Below, piece after piece: positions 1-10,933 of a stretch of 64,000 nucleotides of DNA. The DNA comes from Adiantum capillus-veneris. Taxonomy: Eukaryota; Streptophyta; Polypodiopsida; Polypodiales; Pteridaceae. The notes beneath the pieces were generated by a model. It saw nothing but the letters and a program-made list of their open reading frames with translations. It had not been told where the DNA came from and did not search any database. The stretch covers positions 106,467,587 to 106,531,586 of the forward strand of contig CM043966.1 in NCBI GenBank assembly GCA_014529385.2, given 5' to 3'. The translations under genes and the position numbers were made by a program. Within the stretch, counting starts at the first letter, position 1; the number at the start of each line of letters is the position of its first letter.

Positions 1-857
1 AAATTGTCAATCCATGGGATGAAGCTGACTTGACTAGTGCATAGAGGCTACAAGAGATTGTCAATATCTCAAAAAACAACAAACAAATCGCATCTAACTC
101 CAGCTACACTCAAGTGACTGAAATCACCAAAAGCCAATCGCTCACCACCATCGGCAAACAAATCACATCCGTTACAGCATCAAATGACATCCAAACGTAA
201 TGAAACTTCTAGGACATGTATATAAGACCTAAGCACACATGCTTATGGTCTCAATTCCCACTTTAGTTCAAGTGCCAAAATCGCGATTATTAATAGCTTT
301 GACCTAGTCATTTTTGACCCAGAATGCACCCTAATGCTTAGCAATGATGCCCCAATACCCCGCCTATGCTTATTTTTTTATTTTGAAGTGTAAATTCCTA
401 CTTATGATGAAATTAGCCCACGGATTAGTGACGCCAAAAGCCACAAAATACTGTGATGTGTTTAGGTTAATGCGTAGAGCTCTTACCTGCGGTTGCAATG
501 CAACAAACACGCCTGCATTGTGACAACCAAGGAGGGAGTAGGAAGCGCTAGAAGGAGAGATGTGAGCACCGTTATCTCACGTTGTGTATTTCAGTATCAA
601 AAACTTAATAAAAACTTACAAAAATTGGCTTTTATACCTTAGCCAAGGTTTTTGGTGGTCAAAACTAATAATCTGGGAGCTCTAACTAAAGATAGGTAAT
701 GACAGGTTGATATAATTTGGAAGCTTGTAGCCCGAGCTTAACTATTACAAGGTTTACCCAAAAAATAGGACTTACAACGTTCCTGATTTATCAAAATAAT
801 AAGTGTTTTTACATGAGAGCTCCGAAAAATGGTATCCGAGTTGGCTTGATGCTGAAA
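1..857 (-). repeat. 3' LTR of element A (truncated by window start)
   Basis: Aligns along its length with 19464-20317 at roughly 93-95 % by eye. The inner end is at 857, where homology with the other LTR stops and a C-rich tract begins; the expected terminal CA reads AA here, a point change. A minus-strand TATA-like sequence lies near 218-225. The LTR also contains a half-degenerate copy (about 279-288) of the AT-rich palindrome that recurs in the element's non-coding parts. Confidence 0.9.
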
Positions 858-871
858 TTCCCCCCCTCCTC
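858..871 (-). other. Polypurine tract of element A
   Basis: The plus strand reads a run of C and T immediately inside the left LTR, so the element strand is a GA/G-rich tract abutting the 3' LTR. This is the expected place for the plus-strand primer of an LTR retrotransposon. The right LTR has no such tract at its outer end, which confirms the orientation. Confidence 0.75.
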
Positions 872-896
872 GCCTGTGTCGTCCCTTGACACAGCT

Positions 897-3800
897 TTAA
901 GGGCTGAAGTAGTCTTCGGGTTGACGGTTGGCGAGGCAATTTTTAAGCGTATCTAGTGCCTTTTGGTATTTGATCTTCCTCTCTTTATCTGGCACTTGCA
1001 AGAACTGCATAGGGACTTTGTTTTCCAGCTCCACTGTTGAGTAGCCTACAAATCGTGATGTCAGGTTGCTGATCACTGGACCAAATATCTTCGTTCGCCA
1101 AGTGAAGAACCCTGTGCGCCAGCATATTATGTGATGGTAAGAACATGCACCGGGCGTAGAAGCCATAGAGGAGTTCTTCGGAAGGTTGACCACTGAGGTT
1201 GTAGCATAATCCTTTATTACCCTCAAGGAATGACATCCACGGGGTGCTTACTTGCTCTGGGTCATGGAATACTTTGATGCAGGTGAGCAACATTCGGCAA
1301 ATTTTATATAACGTTGCACATGATAGATCCGGAAGACTTTTGAAGAATGACATGGTGCCCGTTAGGGTTTTTACCATGTACTCTTCAGTCGGTGGTCCCT
1401 TTTCTGGAGCAGGCAACCTTGTCTAGTTCAGCCAGGTTGGCCACTTCTTTGTTATTTCCTCATGTGCTTTCCATGTCCTTACTCTTGGTATAGGACAGAA
1501 AGTAGGATCCTTTTGTAGGGCCGCAGGTGCTCTTGTGAACAGAATCAAATACCTTGGATTCTTGTTCAACGAGCTCAGCCTCCACTTTGGGTGGTCTCGA
1601 TCTGGGCCTTCTTCTTCCATGTCTTTCTACAGCCTCTCTTTTACCTGGAGCAACTCCACCTTTATCAAAGGGTATGGGAGGGATTGCTAGTGCCATTGCT
1701 CATTGATTTGATTGGGAGTGAGTTGTGTAACGTTGAGAGAGTGAAGAACTCTCAGCTCCCAATCCATTGCTGCCTTCCACTACTCATCTACTTTTTGTGT
1801 AATCTTTTTTTTCAGTGCATCTTCCTCAGCCTTTGAGAGCTGGACCATTGGCACTGTATCCGTTTCAGTTATGTGTACTTGAAATTTATCCTCGCCACTT
1901 AGCTCTTCTGTTGGCTGTGTCTCCATCTCAGCAAATGAACCTGAGGGGATCTCTATATGTGGTTGCTCAGAAGTTCTTGCTTCTTCTTGAGTGTCTGGCC
2001 GTCCATCTCTCAACATTTGGTTGACTCTTTTAACTTGAGCTATTTCTTTCAGCAGCTCGTCTTCTCTTTGCACCCGCATTAAAACCAAGTCTCTGCGCTG
2101 AGACTGCTCCAGTTTAAGCTCGAGCTTGAGGTATTTATTCTTTTTCTCTAATGCTTTGTAGACCTTGTCTATTTATTTGATTGAGACTTGATCATTTATT
2201 CTCTGTTCTGAGTATTGTAGGGAGGCGTTCGCTACATCTAACTGTACTTACATTTTTTGAACTGACAAGATTGTTGTTAGAAGTTCGTTGGTAACTTTTG
2301 TCAGTTGTTCATTTTTTTCTTTGCACGCATCTGACAACTTTGTAAGCAAATCATCGAGCTCCTCCATCTCTTTCTGTTGTTTATCCCTTGCTAGCTGATG
2401 TTGTTCAGCTTCCGCTTTCAACTCCTGCACTTGCCTTTGTAGATCGGTGATGACATTTAATCTTTCATATAATCTGTCATCTAACTCACCTTGGAGTGCA
2501 TCAATCACCATCTCTAATTCTTTGCCCCTTGTGCTATGGCTAAGTGCGGCTGTTCGGAGTCTTTCCCTCATGTCCTGCATTTGCTTGGCGTACTCATTGA
2601 CTTGCAGGATAACTTCATCGTTTGATTGCCAACCTTCATTTTTGCTAGCTGCTTAGATGTTTTTTCGATCTCTTGTGTATCTTTCGGATGCGTCATGGTG
2701 GCTGGTTGTTGCTGCCCTTGAGACTGTGGCTGGTCTTCTTCCGTTGTGTCATTCTGAGGCTTCGTGGATGCCTTAGCCTTTTCTTGCTGTGTAGAGGTGG
2801 AAGGTGTTTCCTCGGCCTCCTGTTCTCTTGTTTGCTCAAAGTTTGTAGTGTCCTCTACTGCAGGACTCGCTACCCTTTTTGGCTCTTTGTCTTTCTCTTT
2901 TTACTGCTCTTGTGTAGATTCAGTTGCCTGTTGTGCAAAGCCAGCTGATTTTCTTTGTTCAGGATCTCTCTCCTTGGTGGGCTCAGATTTTGTGGCTTTA
3001 CTTGCTGGTGAAGGTGGTGGGCTTGGCATGGGGTGATCATGTTGTGCTGAAACAGGTGAAGAAGGTCCGGGAGACACATCACCTTGATCATGTTGTGCTT
3101 CTCCTTGTTCTGTTGCTTCCTCTCCTTGCTTTTGCTTCTTCGCCGCCTCTTTAGCTTTCCATTCTGCTTCCTGGGATTCTTTCAGCTTTAAAGCTTCTAC
3201 TTCCTGATACATTTTCTCCAGTAATTCTGAGGGATCTTCTTCCTGTTTCCTGGTATGGTGCTTTGTTCTTGGCCCTTTGAGTGCAATGAGTACCGACTTT
3301 GTCGGGTCCTTGCCTTGTGCTTGGTGGATGCATTCATAAGAGTGCGTTTCTCTTTCAAATCTAGCTTGTTTTTGTTGCAGCTCCTCCTGATGTGCTGCCA
3401 AGGCTTTTCTTTTGATCTCCTTCCTTCATTCTCTTTTTTCCTCGTTATCTAAGCTTTCACTGCTATGCCGTTCTGGCAAGCTCTCAGTATGTTCTTTTGG
3501 CAGATCTTGTAGCTTGAGGGGAGGGTTTTGCTGACACTATCCAAGCGTTCTGATTTGGGGTAGGTGGCAAGTTGACTGCCATGCCAATAGCATAGTAGGC
3601 AATTTTGGTCAGAACCTCTGGTGCTCCCAGGTATGTTATTTTTCCTTCTTTCTTTGTCCCTTTCAATGTGGACAAAGCAGGTTGCATGGTCAATTGGTTG
3701 CCTGGTTTTTGATTTGAGAACTTGTGTAAAGGTTGTGGCAACCGAATGATTGGGTGTCGTATACCTTGGCGGCCTCTTGGTGAGGAAGTGGAAGTGCTGG

Positions 3801-4525
3801 TGGTACAACATTGCGGGCTCTTCCACTTGTTTTTGAATGAGGTCAGCAAATATCACAGCGACGGTTTCCTTGGTGAACGTTCCTGCCGTCTTTCTATCCC
3901 TTGCCCTCATTGTCATTCCCTCTGTTGGCAGTTTGAGTGCTTCCGTCACTATCTCTTTGGTAATCACCACTTTAACTTTGATCCCTTGCTGGTCAGAGAT
4001 TTGAGCGGTTCCATCTTCTTTGATTATGGACAAAAGCTCATAAGCTTTTGGATGTCCACTCAACACGGCTCTTGTTCATAAAATTCTCTGAGACCAAGCC
4101 TCTTGTTGGCTTCTTTGGTCTCGGGCGGTGACATCATACACTTCTTTGGGTAGAAGTTGCAGCTCTACCTAATGTTCTTTCTCGCTCTTGAATCTTCCTA
4201 TGAACACTGTGGTGTTATGCTCTTCAAGATGTCCCTTCGATATGTATGTCGCTTTGGCAATCTTGACTGAGTCGGGGTCCAGTTGATATGGCAGTAGCTC
4301 TTGCAGCTTCTCCTTTACGAGAGTTTCTTCTTGGCCCTCTCTGTGGCTTGCATGGCCCTTGTTGAGTGAATAGAGTGTCAAAGCTAGCAAATTTAGCAGA
4401 TTTTCTCTGATTTGTCCTTCAATCTGAAATGTTGACAAATTTGGTCCAATTTGCTTCAAATCAATTTTTGAACATGCATAGATGCATAAAAACATGTAAA
4501 GATTAAAATTATGAAGTAAAAACAA
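897..4525 (-). pseudogene. Element A post-pol coiled-coil ORF, broken
   Basis: Successive minus-strand open segments (4525-4169, 4066-3449, 3401-2901, 2580-2248, 2088-1780, 1416-985, 1226-897) read as one roughly 1200-residue protein broken by frameshifts and stops. The N-terminal third is mixed alpha/beta-like and opens with a hydrophobic stretch in one frame. The middle is Glu/Lys/Gln-rich and looks like long coiled coil (2248-2580, 2901-3401), with a Pro/Ser-rich hinge near 3000-3060. The C-terminal part (897-1416) is compact and Cys/Leu-rich. It occupies the place of the additional or envelope-like ORF that Athila and some Tat elements carry between pol and the 3' LTR. I see no clear signal peptide and transmembrane pair, so calling it envelope would be unsupported. 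Function unknown. Confidence 0.65.
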
Positions 4526-4527
4526 AA

Positions 4528-5440
4528 ATTTGCAACAAAAGTGAATAATCGTGATTATTTACAACTGAGTAATTTTTTCAACTTTTTGCAAATTTGGCAT
4601 TGTAGGCTTGAAGTGTATACCAAATAAATACTCTGAGTGAAATATGGGCTCATTTGGATGCACACGGTGAAAATGGTGCCAGGTTTGGGCTTTAGGTCTC
4701 TAAAATAGTAGATGTAAAGAGATTTTAAACTCCAAATTTATTCAAACTTGGCTAGTGGGCTTAGGACATCATATACTTTGGATCTATGCTTGCAAAGTTG
4801 TAAATTTCTCCCATTTTGGCCAAAAAAGTAAATAATTGTGATTATTAACTTTTTCTACCAAAATAAACATTTTTTGGTACCACTTGATTCTAGGTATGGT
4901 ATAGACCTTGTGTATGTGATATGAGGTGATTTGGATCAAAAAATGTGGCTCATAACTCAGATTTTGGCTTGCAAGGACTTCTTTGCGTTTTATGGCAATT
5001 TCCCAAGTTATAGTTGATCATTTTGTCTCATATTTGAGATTTGGCATGTAATAGGTGTGTACAAGGGATAGGTAAGGTGATGCAATTTTCAAGCCAAAAT
5101 AGTGCAAAAGTAAATAATCGTGATTATTTACAGCAGTCAACATTTTCTTGCAAAACTTGTAAATTTGGACTTAAACACATTCTATACACCTAAAACAAGT
5201 CCTAAATTGAATTTGGTAAAGTTTGGTCTTGCCGACATCACCATTAGGAAGAGAATGGGATCTAGGAGGGCCTCTTTATTTGGTAGTTTAAGGAAGTCAA
5301 ACCTTTAGAATTAAGAAAGTAATCAAAGGATAGCTTTCAAGCAAAACGGCTAGTTTATTTGAATTCAAAGTTTTCCCCCAAAATGGAATTTAAAATTTAG
5401 CGGGTAAAACCATATCATGTAGCATATCTATAAAAAGAGT
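4528..5440 (-). repeat. Non-coding block of element A with periodic 22-bp palindromes
   Basis: Three copies of an AT-rich palindrome (arms GTAAATAATC and GATTATTTAC, 2-bp centre) start at 4541, 4828 and 5110, spaced 287 and 282 bp apart. The sequence between them is only weakly similar, so these look like very diverged tandem units. No ORF with coding character lies here. Related units occur in the leader of the same element (17900-18840). Tandem repeats in the 3' untranslated part of Ogre/Tat-type elements are an established phenomenon. Confidence 0.7.
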
Positions 5441-5697
5441 TCAACGCGTCGATTGCAGATGTATGATCTCCGCTCAAATTGGAGATCATATGTGGGAGTT
5501 ATGGAAGGCCAAAAATCATAAAATTGTCCACCTCCTTTTTGGGGGGAAAAGTGCATCCTTTGACCACTCTTACACATCTCTTACACACCCACCATTCTTG
5601 CACAAATGGCGTGCACCTATTTGTCAAAAATTTTATCACCTCCATAAGCTCATGGCAAATAAAGAGGCCCTCCTACACCTCATCCTCTTCCTAATGC
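5242..5697. repeat. Inverted repeat with about 42-nt arms inside element A
   Basis: The arms 5242-5283 and 5656-5697 are inverted copies of each other with mismatches only in the middle ten bases; both contain the motif AGGAGGGCCTCTTTATTTG or its complement. The 372-nt loop holds a smaller perfect hairpin at 5463-5489 (9-bp arms ATGATCTCC/GGAGATCAT). There is no coding role visible. It could be a foldback insertion or a structured part of the element's RNA. Confidence 0.7.
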
Positions 5698-5845
5698 TTC
5701 GTGCTTTCTCGACCCTGAAATCTCTGATTTTTGTGACTACACTGCCTGTTGAGTTGGTTAGTCACTTTTGAGGCTATGGACTTGTCCGCAACATAGTCGT
5801 GAAGCAACTCATCCAATTTTGGCCCATTTGGAGTCAATTTGACCT

Positions 5846-6040
5846 CTATGTCAAATTTGACGCTTTGTGTCTTTCGAGTCTTTTTTTGCTTTTCGAGGGC
5901 TTTGCTTGATTGATTTTACGAAACCAATCATATACATTGTATATAGACCTCATAGGTAAGCTATCTGTGAAGTCATAATCCAATTCTGGCATCTGCCAAA
6001 AACCTAGCTTTTCTACTTGGGACCCCTCGACTTTTGTCAA
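5846..6040 (-). pseudogene. Short coding-like relic in element A, unknown
   Basis: A 64-residue minus-strand ORF with balanced, basic, protein-like composition (Met-Pro-Glu-Leu-Asp-Tyr near the middle, a Lys/Ser-rich C-terminus). It lies between the solo LTR and the palindrome block, downstream of pol. It may be the start of the post-pol ORF or a spliced leader exon. I do not recognise a family. Upstream continuation is cut by the solo LTR insertion at 6070. Confidence 0.3.
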
Positions 6041-6069
6041 ATGTTCAACTGTTGCTATAGAAGTGTTCT

Positions 6070-6459
6070 GTCATAATAATCAATATCTAATTCTCCTAAA
6101 TGATTTTCTCATGTTAAATTGATCATTTAATATGGGAAAGTGCCAGGGGAGAAAAAGCTAGAATATTGGTTAAGTTAGCAGACCGACCATAGTAGGGATC
6201 CAAAGGAGGGAAAATAGGGATCCAAAGGGGGGGGGGGGGGGGGGGGGGCAACTGCAAAAGAGATATGTGCAAAAATGGGCTCAAAAGACCCTAAGGTTCA
6301 ACCCATTAAGACTTCCAAATGCAAAGGTTCCAAAATTCAAAGGTTGTGTCCAAAGGTCAAAAGCCTAGGGAAATTGGATGCTTTGTGTGTCCCCCAAAAG
6401 TCTTCAACCATCCCTACATAGGAGGGGGCAAGACCTAGAAGTAGGAGATGAGAGAGAAA

Positions 6460-6498
<39 letters not shown>

Positions 6499-7680
6499 GC
6501 TCCCTTTACACAAAGGGAATGAGGGACATATGTCAGCTCCCTAGCCCAGATGCCCACAAGGTGTACTCAATTCCTATTGGATGGCCTTGGAGGTGGACCA
6601 ATGAGAATTAGCCTAGTTTAATTAATTTAAAAACACTTAATAAAAGAACCAATAAGAATTAAGCTCTCTATAAGACTACTGGAAAGTCCCCCAAGGGGTC
6701 CAATGAGAATTCAGTAGCCCAATGGCTTGCCTGATTCCTATTGGCCAGGAGGTAAAGGGGTCTAATGAGAGTTTAGTTGAATTGATTAATTACCTAAAGC
6801 TCTCACAAAAGGGGAAAGAGGGACACACGTCAGAAGACTATGACTTATGCTGCTTAATCTCCATTGGCTAGGCCTAGGGAGGTCCAATGCGGTGTGAGGA
6901 TGAGCAAATAGCAAGAGGGGTCGACCAAGAGAGAGAGGGGCTGATTTTCTCAAGGAATTATTGACTTACACACTCACACAATCTATGTGTGCAGCAAGAA
7001 GACTCTCTCTCTCCTTCTCAAGCTTTAATGGAAAGCTTATCACCTACTCCAAGCTTGTGAGAAGGGAGGACTACACCAACAACTCTTGGCTTTGTGATGC
7101 AAATCCAACCAAGAGCACAAGCTTCAATGCATGCTCATCTCCTCTACCATGCTAATTACTAAGCTAAGCTATGCAATATGAGTGATTATGTGAGGAGATA
7201 TACATCTTTCTCGTAAGAATACCCCTTCTTCCTCTCAATCTACTCTCATACCCCGCTAGCTCTCACCATCTTCAAAGGTGTGTGAGGTCTTGGGTCTGAG
7301 ACCGTGAGGGAATTGATGTTGTGTTTGATAAGTGTTTTGCTTCGTGCTTGAAGTTTCCATCTTCATTACACTAGCTAGTATGGAAGGAACACAAAGGATT
7401 GTATTGTAAAATGTCTCTCTTGATGGGAGAAACCATAATACAAAGCCTTTTGGAGGGGGGACCGGCTCCATGCAAATCCAGTCCTCAGCTGTTGTCAATT
7501 GCTTAATTTCTCTCTCTTTTGAAGTATTGTTCATGCTATCTAACTAGGTGTTATACTTTTTGTTGCTCTCTCCACCCAAGCACTCTTGTTATTCTCATTA
7601 GGAATCTACTCTAATGAAATGCTCACTATGTTCATGATATCTTCCGCTACACACAAGTTACTAGGCCATTAAATGTTACA
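6070..7680 (+). mobile_element. Solo LTR of the element-B family inside element A
   Basis: This 1611-bp TG...CA sequence matches, end to end, the LTRs of element B at 52772-54357 and 62547-64000. It is flanked on both sides by the same 5 bp, TGTTC (6065-6069 and 7681-7685), a perfect target-site duplication, and there is no internal domain. This is the classic product of LTR-LTR recombination after insertion. It contains an AC microsatellite (6462-6497), a run of 22 G (6227-6248) that is much shorter in the other copies, and a cluster of CCAAT/ATTGG motifs between about 6590 and 6890. Confidence 0.95.
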
Positions 7681-8529
7681 TGTTCTATTATGTTAGGGCA
7701 TGCTACAGTTCAACTCTCGTCCGATTTGGTTGAGCTGACAGGCCGCTATGCTCGATTTTTGGTTGTAGGTCTTCGTGCACTGCTTGGATTCTAGGACTTT
7801 TTCAAGGGGTTTAGACTAGCTCTTGGCCATACAAAATGGATCATTGATGAGTAAAGAACTTACCCCTCATGTCTTGTGTGAGATGACGCTGAAAACAGGT
7901 GACTATGGACTCCGAAAAATACGCCCAAAGAGGGTTGAAATCTCTCTCTCCAACGGCAAGAAGTGGAAATGAGGTGATTTTAGCCTACCTTGGGTATCTA
8001 TACTCGGACTTCCTGAACCAATTTTTCCGAGATTCCCCTGTTAGTCCTACTAGGCCATGAAATCTATGTTAGACTCAAAAATTTTCCCAATCGGATTCCT
8101 GTAGCTCATTCTGCAAGAATTCTGCAAAAGTAGGTCTGGCCGCCTAATTTAGGCTTCTTGCTTCCATCTTGTCTGCCTTGTCTTTTTTATCACCATCCTG
8201 TCTTCAGTTTTTCCATCTGAGCTCCTTTGCTATTTCTTATTAATTTTTGACCTGTTTATTAGAAAAATCAAAGAAAATAACAAAATGCGCTAAAAAAGCA
8301 AAGTGAAAATCCAATAATTAAGAACATCCATTGAAAAACACAGCTTTATTGTTTTTTGTTGGATTTCTTTATTTTTAAGTCTCAATATCAATAAAAATGA
8401 TGAAAAGTAACAAAAAAGGACTAGTTTTTGATGATTTTCTGATACTATATACACTATTTACACTCATCGGGGAAATGTTATCAATTAAATTTCACTTGTT
8501 GATGATTTATAAGGGCAACCACTATGCTA
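7681..8529. other. Non-coding stretch of element A
   Basis: Lies between the solo LTR and the post-pol protease-like relic. No open frame with coding character on either strand. It is AT-rich toward 8220-8480. I see no repeat structure of note. Confidence 0.5.
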
Positions 8530-9660
8530 TGCAAGAGGTGGATCTTGAGTGAGTAACTCAAGGGTTTCTGATGTCGAGGTTTGTTGATGTTGTCTTCCAA
8601 AGAGAATATCTTGTAGTTTGTGTACTTTCTGCTTGATTATGCCATCAGGATGCTTTAGCACCCTGATTTCCTAATCTGTGGGTATCACTTTTGACGGTTT
8701 TCAAGCTTTTACTCGCCATTGATACCTTGGTTTGCTTGGTCTAGAATGGTGTGGTTGAGGTTTTTAAGACTTAACTCTCCACTGCTTGATTGGTTTTCCA
8801 GTTTGCGGAGAAGATAAGTGCTCTTTTTTCTTCCAAACCCATTTTGTGTTAGATTCCTTGCCCGGAGATGCTCGTCTCTGTGTTTTGATCTTTGGAACCG
8901 TCTTTGGTATTGTTGATGATGTTTTGGACACCTAGATTTGAATCGGCTTGTCCTTAAGCTGTGCTTTCAGTACCCAAATTTGCCTGACTCCTTGCATGCT
9001 ACTTGTAGCATTTTCTTGTTTTAGGATGGATAAGAATGATTACTTCATGGTTTGCTCTGCTGGTAATTGCCTTCCATTCATTCTTGCTTGGTGCAATTGG
9101 AACAATGAGTTGTCCGACCTTAGGTTATAGCTTGAGCTGATTTGTATCCCAATCTGGTATTGCCTTAAATGTCCGTATCTTGAGAATTCCAAGAATCATT
9201 GTCTCATTCATGTGTTCATCTGGTAAGCATACAAACTAATGAGGACATGAACATCCATGTACTATCACATTCAAGTTGACTACTCCCAATGTTGGTGTTG
9301 GGTTCTTGTTGCATCCTTTGTTGCTATTCCTGCTGTTAATGACTGACTTGTTGCTTACTTGTATGTGGAATAACTAACTGCATTTACTCGAGCTCCTGTG
9401 TCGATCAATGCATTTGTGCTATGGTTGTTGAGTTGTACTTTGATGCAAAGGTCCATTCCATCTAACCATTCATCATCTGTTGACACTGCATCTTTCAGCG
9501 ATTCCCATTGTTGATCATCTATTTCCAGGGTTTTGATGGAAATAGGTATTTGTTGATTCTTGAGAGCAGCTTTCCTTTTAAGTACCCGAAGTCGAGCTTC
9601 TTCTTCGGCTTCATCAATAACCTGCTGACGTTTTATCTTCCTTTTCTTTGTTGCATGCAT
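8530..9660 (-). pseudogene. Element A post-integrase ORF with a retropepsin-like protease domain, broken
   Basis: A minus-strand ATG at 9660 opens a frame that overlaps the end of the pol frame (stop at 9614-9616) by 47 nt. About 75 residues in comes LIDTGARVNAVS (about 9373-9408), the active-site signature of retroviral-type aspartic proteases. After a stop and a frame change, about 70 residues on, comes a flap/C-terminal part ending in ETMILG (about 9200), matching the second conserved protease motif (I-L-G). The N-terminal segment is Lys/Arg/Glu-rich and helical. Downstream to about 8530 one frame still reads protein-like with scattered stops. The element already has a protease in the normal place upstream of RT (about 13700-14060), so this is a second one. 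It could instead be a relic of another element's pro region. Confidence 0.55.
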
Positions 9661-10929
9661 TCTTTAACGGCAAATTGTACTTCTTTAAACGACATCCACT
9701 TATCCAATTAGCCATTGGTTCACCATCTAGGGTGGAGAGCTTAACTACTCCACTTGGAGATACATATTCAATGATAAACGGTACGTTTTCTTGGTTTCAT
9801 GCGTTCCTGTCTAGAAACTCAGTGGTTAACGAAAAATTGTACTTCTACGGTCCGTTTCCCTTTTTCTTAAACTTGGGAATGTGTTGCTTAAGGGAATAGA
9901 CTAAAACTAAGTCCCCTTTTTTGAAGATTTTTGTAATTAGATGGGAACCAAAAAACTGTTTTTGTTTCCGCTTTTGTGCATAGATGTGAGCTACAGCAGT
10001 TAGCCTGTGCTCATCTAGCTTTTCTAAATATTCAAATCTTTCTGACAATTCATGTCCAGTCCACTCAAGATCCTTTGCTACCCTTAGTGTCGGCAATAGA
10101 AATTCTATTGGCAGTATGGAATCAAGACCATAAACAAGATTAAAGGGTGTAGCATTCAAAGTTGTTCTGAATGAAACTCGATAAGCCCATACAGCTGCAT
10201 GGAGATTCATTTTCCAGTCTATCCTTCCTGAGCTAACCACTTTAGTGAATACCAAGCTAAGAATCTTATTTGTATGCTCGGCTTTTCCATTTGCTTGTGG
10301 GTGATAGGGAGATGATTTTTTATGGATGACCATAAATTCATTAAGCAGATACTTGATTACCTCATTAAGGTAATGAGCTCCCATATAACTGACAATTTCT
10401 ATTAGCAGTCCATATCTTGTGAATACATACTCACATAAGAATGTGGTAGTGGTTCTAGCATCATTCTTTTGAGTTGCTTTAGCCTCGGACCACTTAGTCA
10501 AATAGTATGTAGCTACAATGATATATTGAGCTTGGTTCTATAAGCAGGGGGTTGTATTGGCCCAACAAAGTCTATACCCCATTTTGCGAAGGCTCTAACT
10601 CCCATCATTGGTCTTACGGGCATGCTATCTACTCGTGGTGGCATTTTTACTCGTTGACAAGCATCACACCTTTGAACATACTCTTTGGCATCTGCAAAAA
10701 GTGTCGGCCACCATATGCCTGCCATTAAGATTGCTCTTACGGTGGTTTCACTAGAAAAGTGACCTCCAGCTAATTCAGCATGTGCTTGTTCTATAATCAA
10801 AATATATTCGTCTTTATTTGCATAAAGACACAAATGTTGATCCTTACCTCTCCGATACAGTTGGTTTCCAATGAGAGCATAGTCTCTTGTTTTTGCTTCA
10901 ATTGCTCTTTGTTGACAGTGTTTATTCAT
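9614..10929 (-). pseudogene. Element A integrase (second H2C2 domain, catalytic core, C-terminal domain), broken
   Basis: The N-terminal H2C2 zinc domain (about 10640-10793) has the His/His spacing AHAELAGGHF and the Cys pair CDACQR. The core begins with WGIDFVGPI (first catalytic Asp). The second Asp is replaced: the segment reads IVSYMGAHY where the family has SD-x-G, so catalysis would be lost. The Glu is kept in YHPQANGKAEHTNK. The C-terminal domain runs on in one frame through stops at 9845 and near 9800 to GCRLKKYN and the pol stop at 9614-9616. A frame break at about 10501-10512 separates the core from the zinc domain. Integrase would join retrotransposon DNA to the chromosome; this copy is dead. 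Confidence 0.85.
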
Positions 10930-10933
10930 ATCC

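Noticed and set aside
2673-3036. Plus-strand Leu/Cys-rich ORFs that look like membrane proteins
   Set aside because: They are the complement of the Glu/Lys-rich coiled-coil ORF of element A.
897-4525. Viral-type envelope glycoprotein in element A
   Set aside because: The position fits, but no signal peptide, cysteine-rich ectodomain or membrane anchor could be read.
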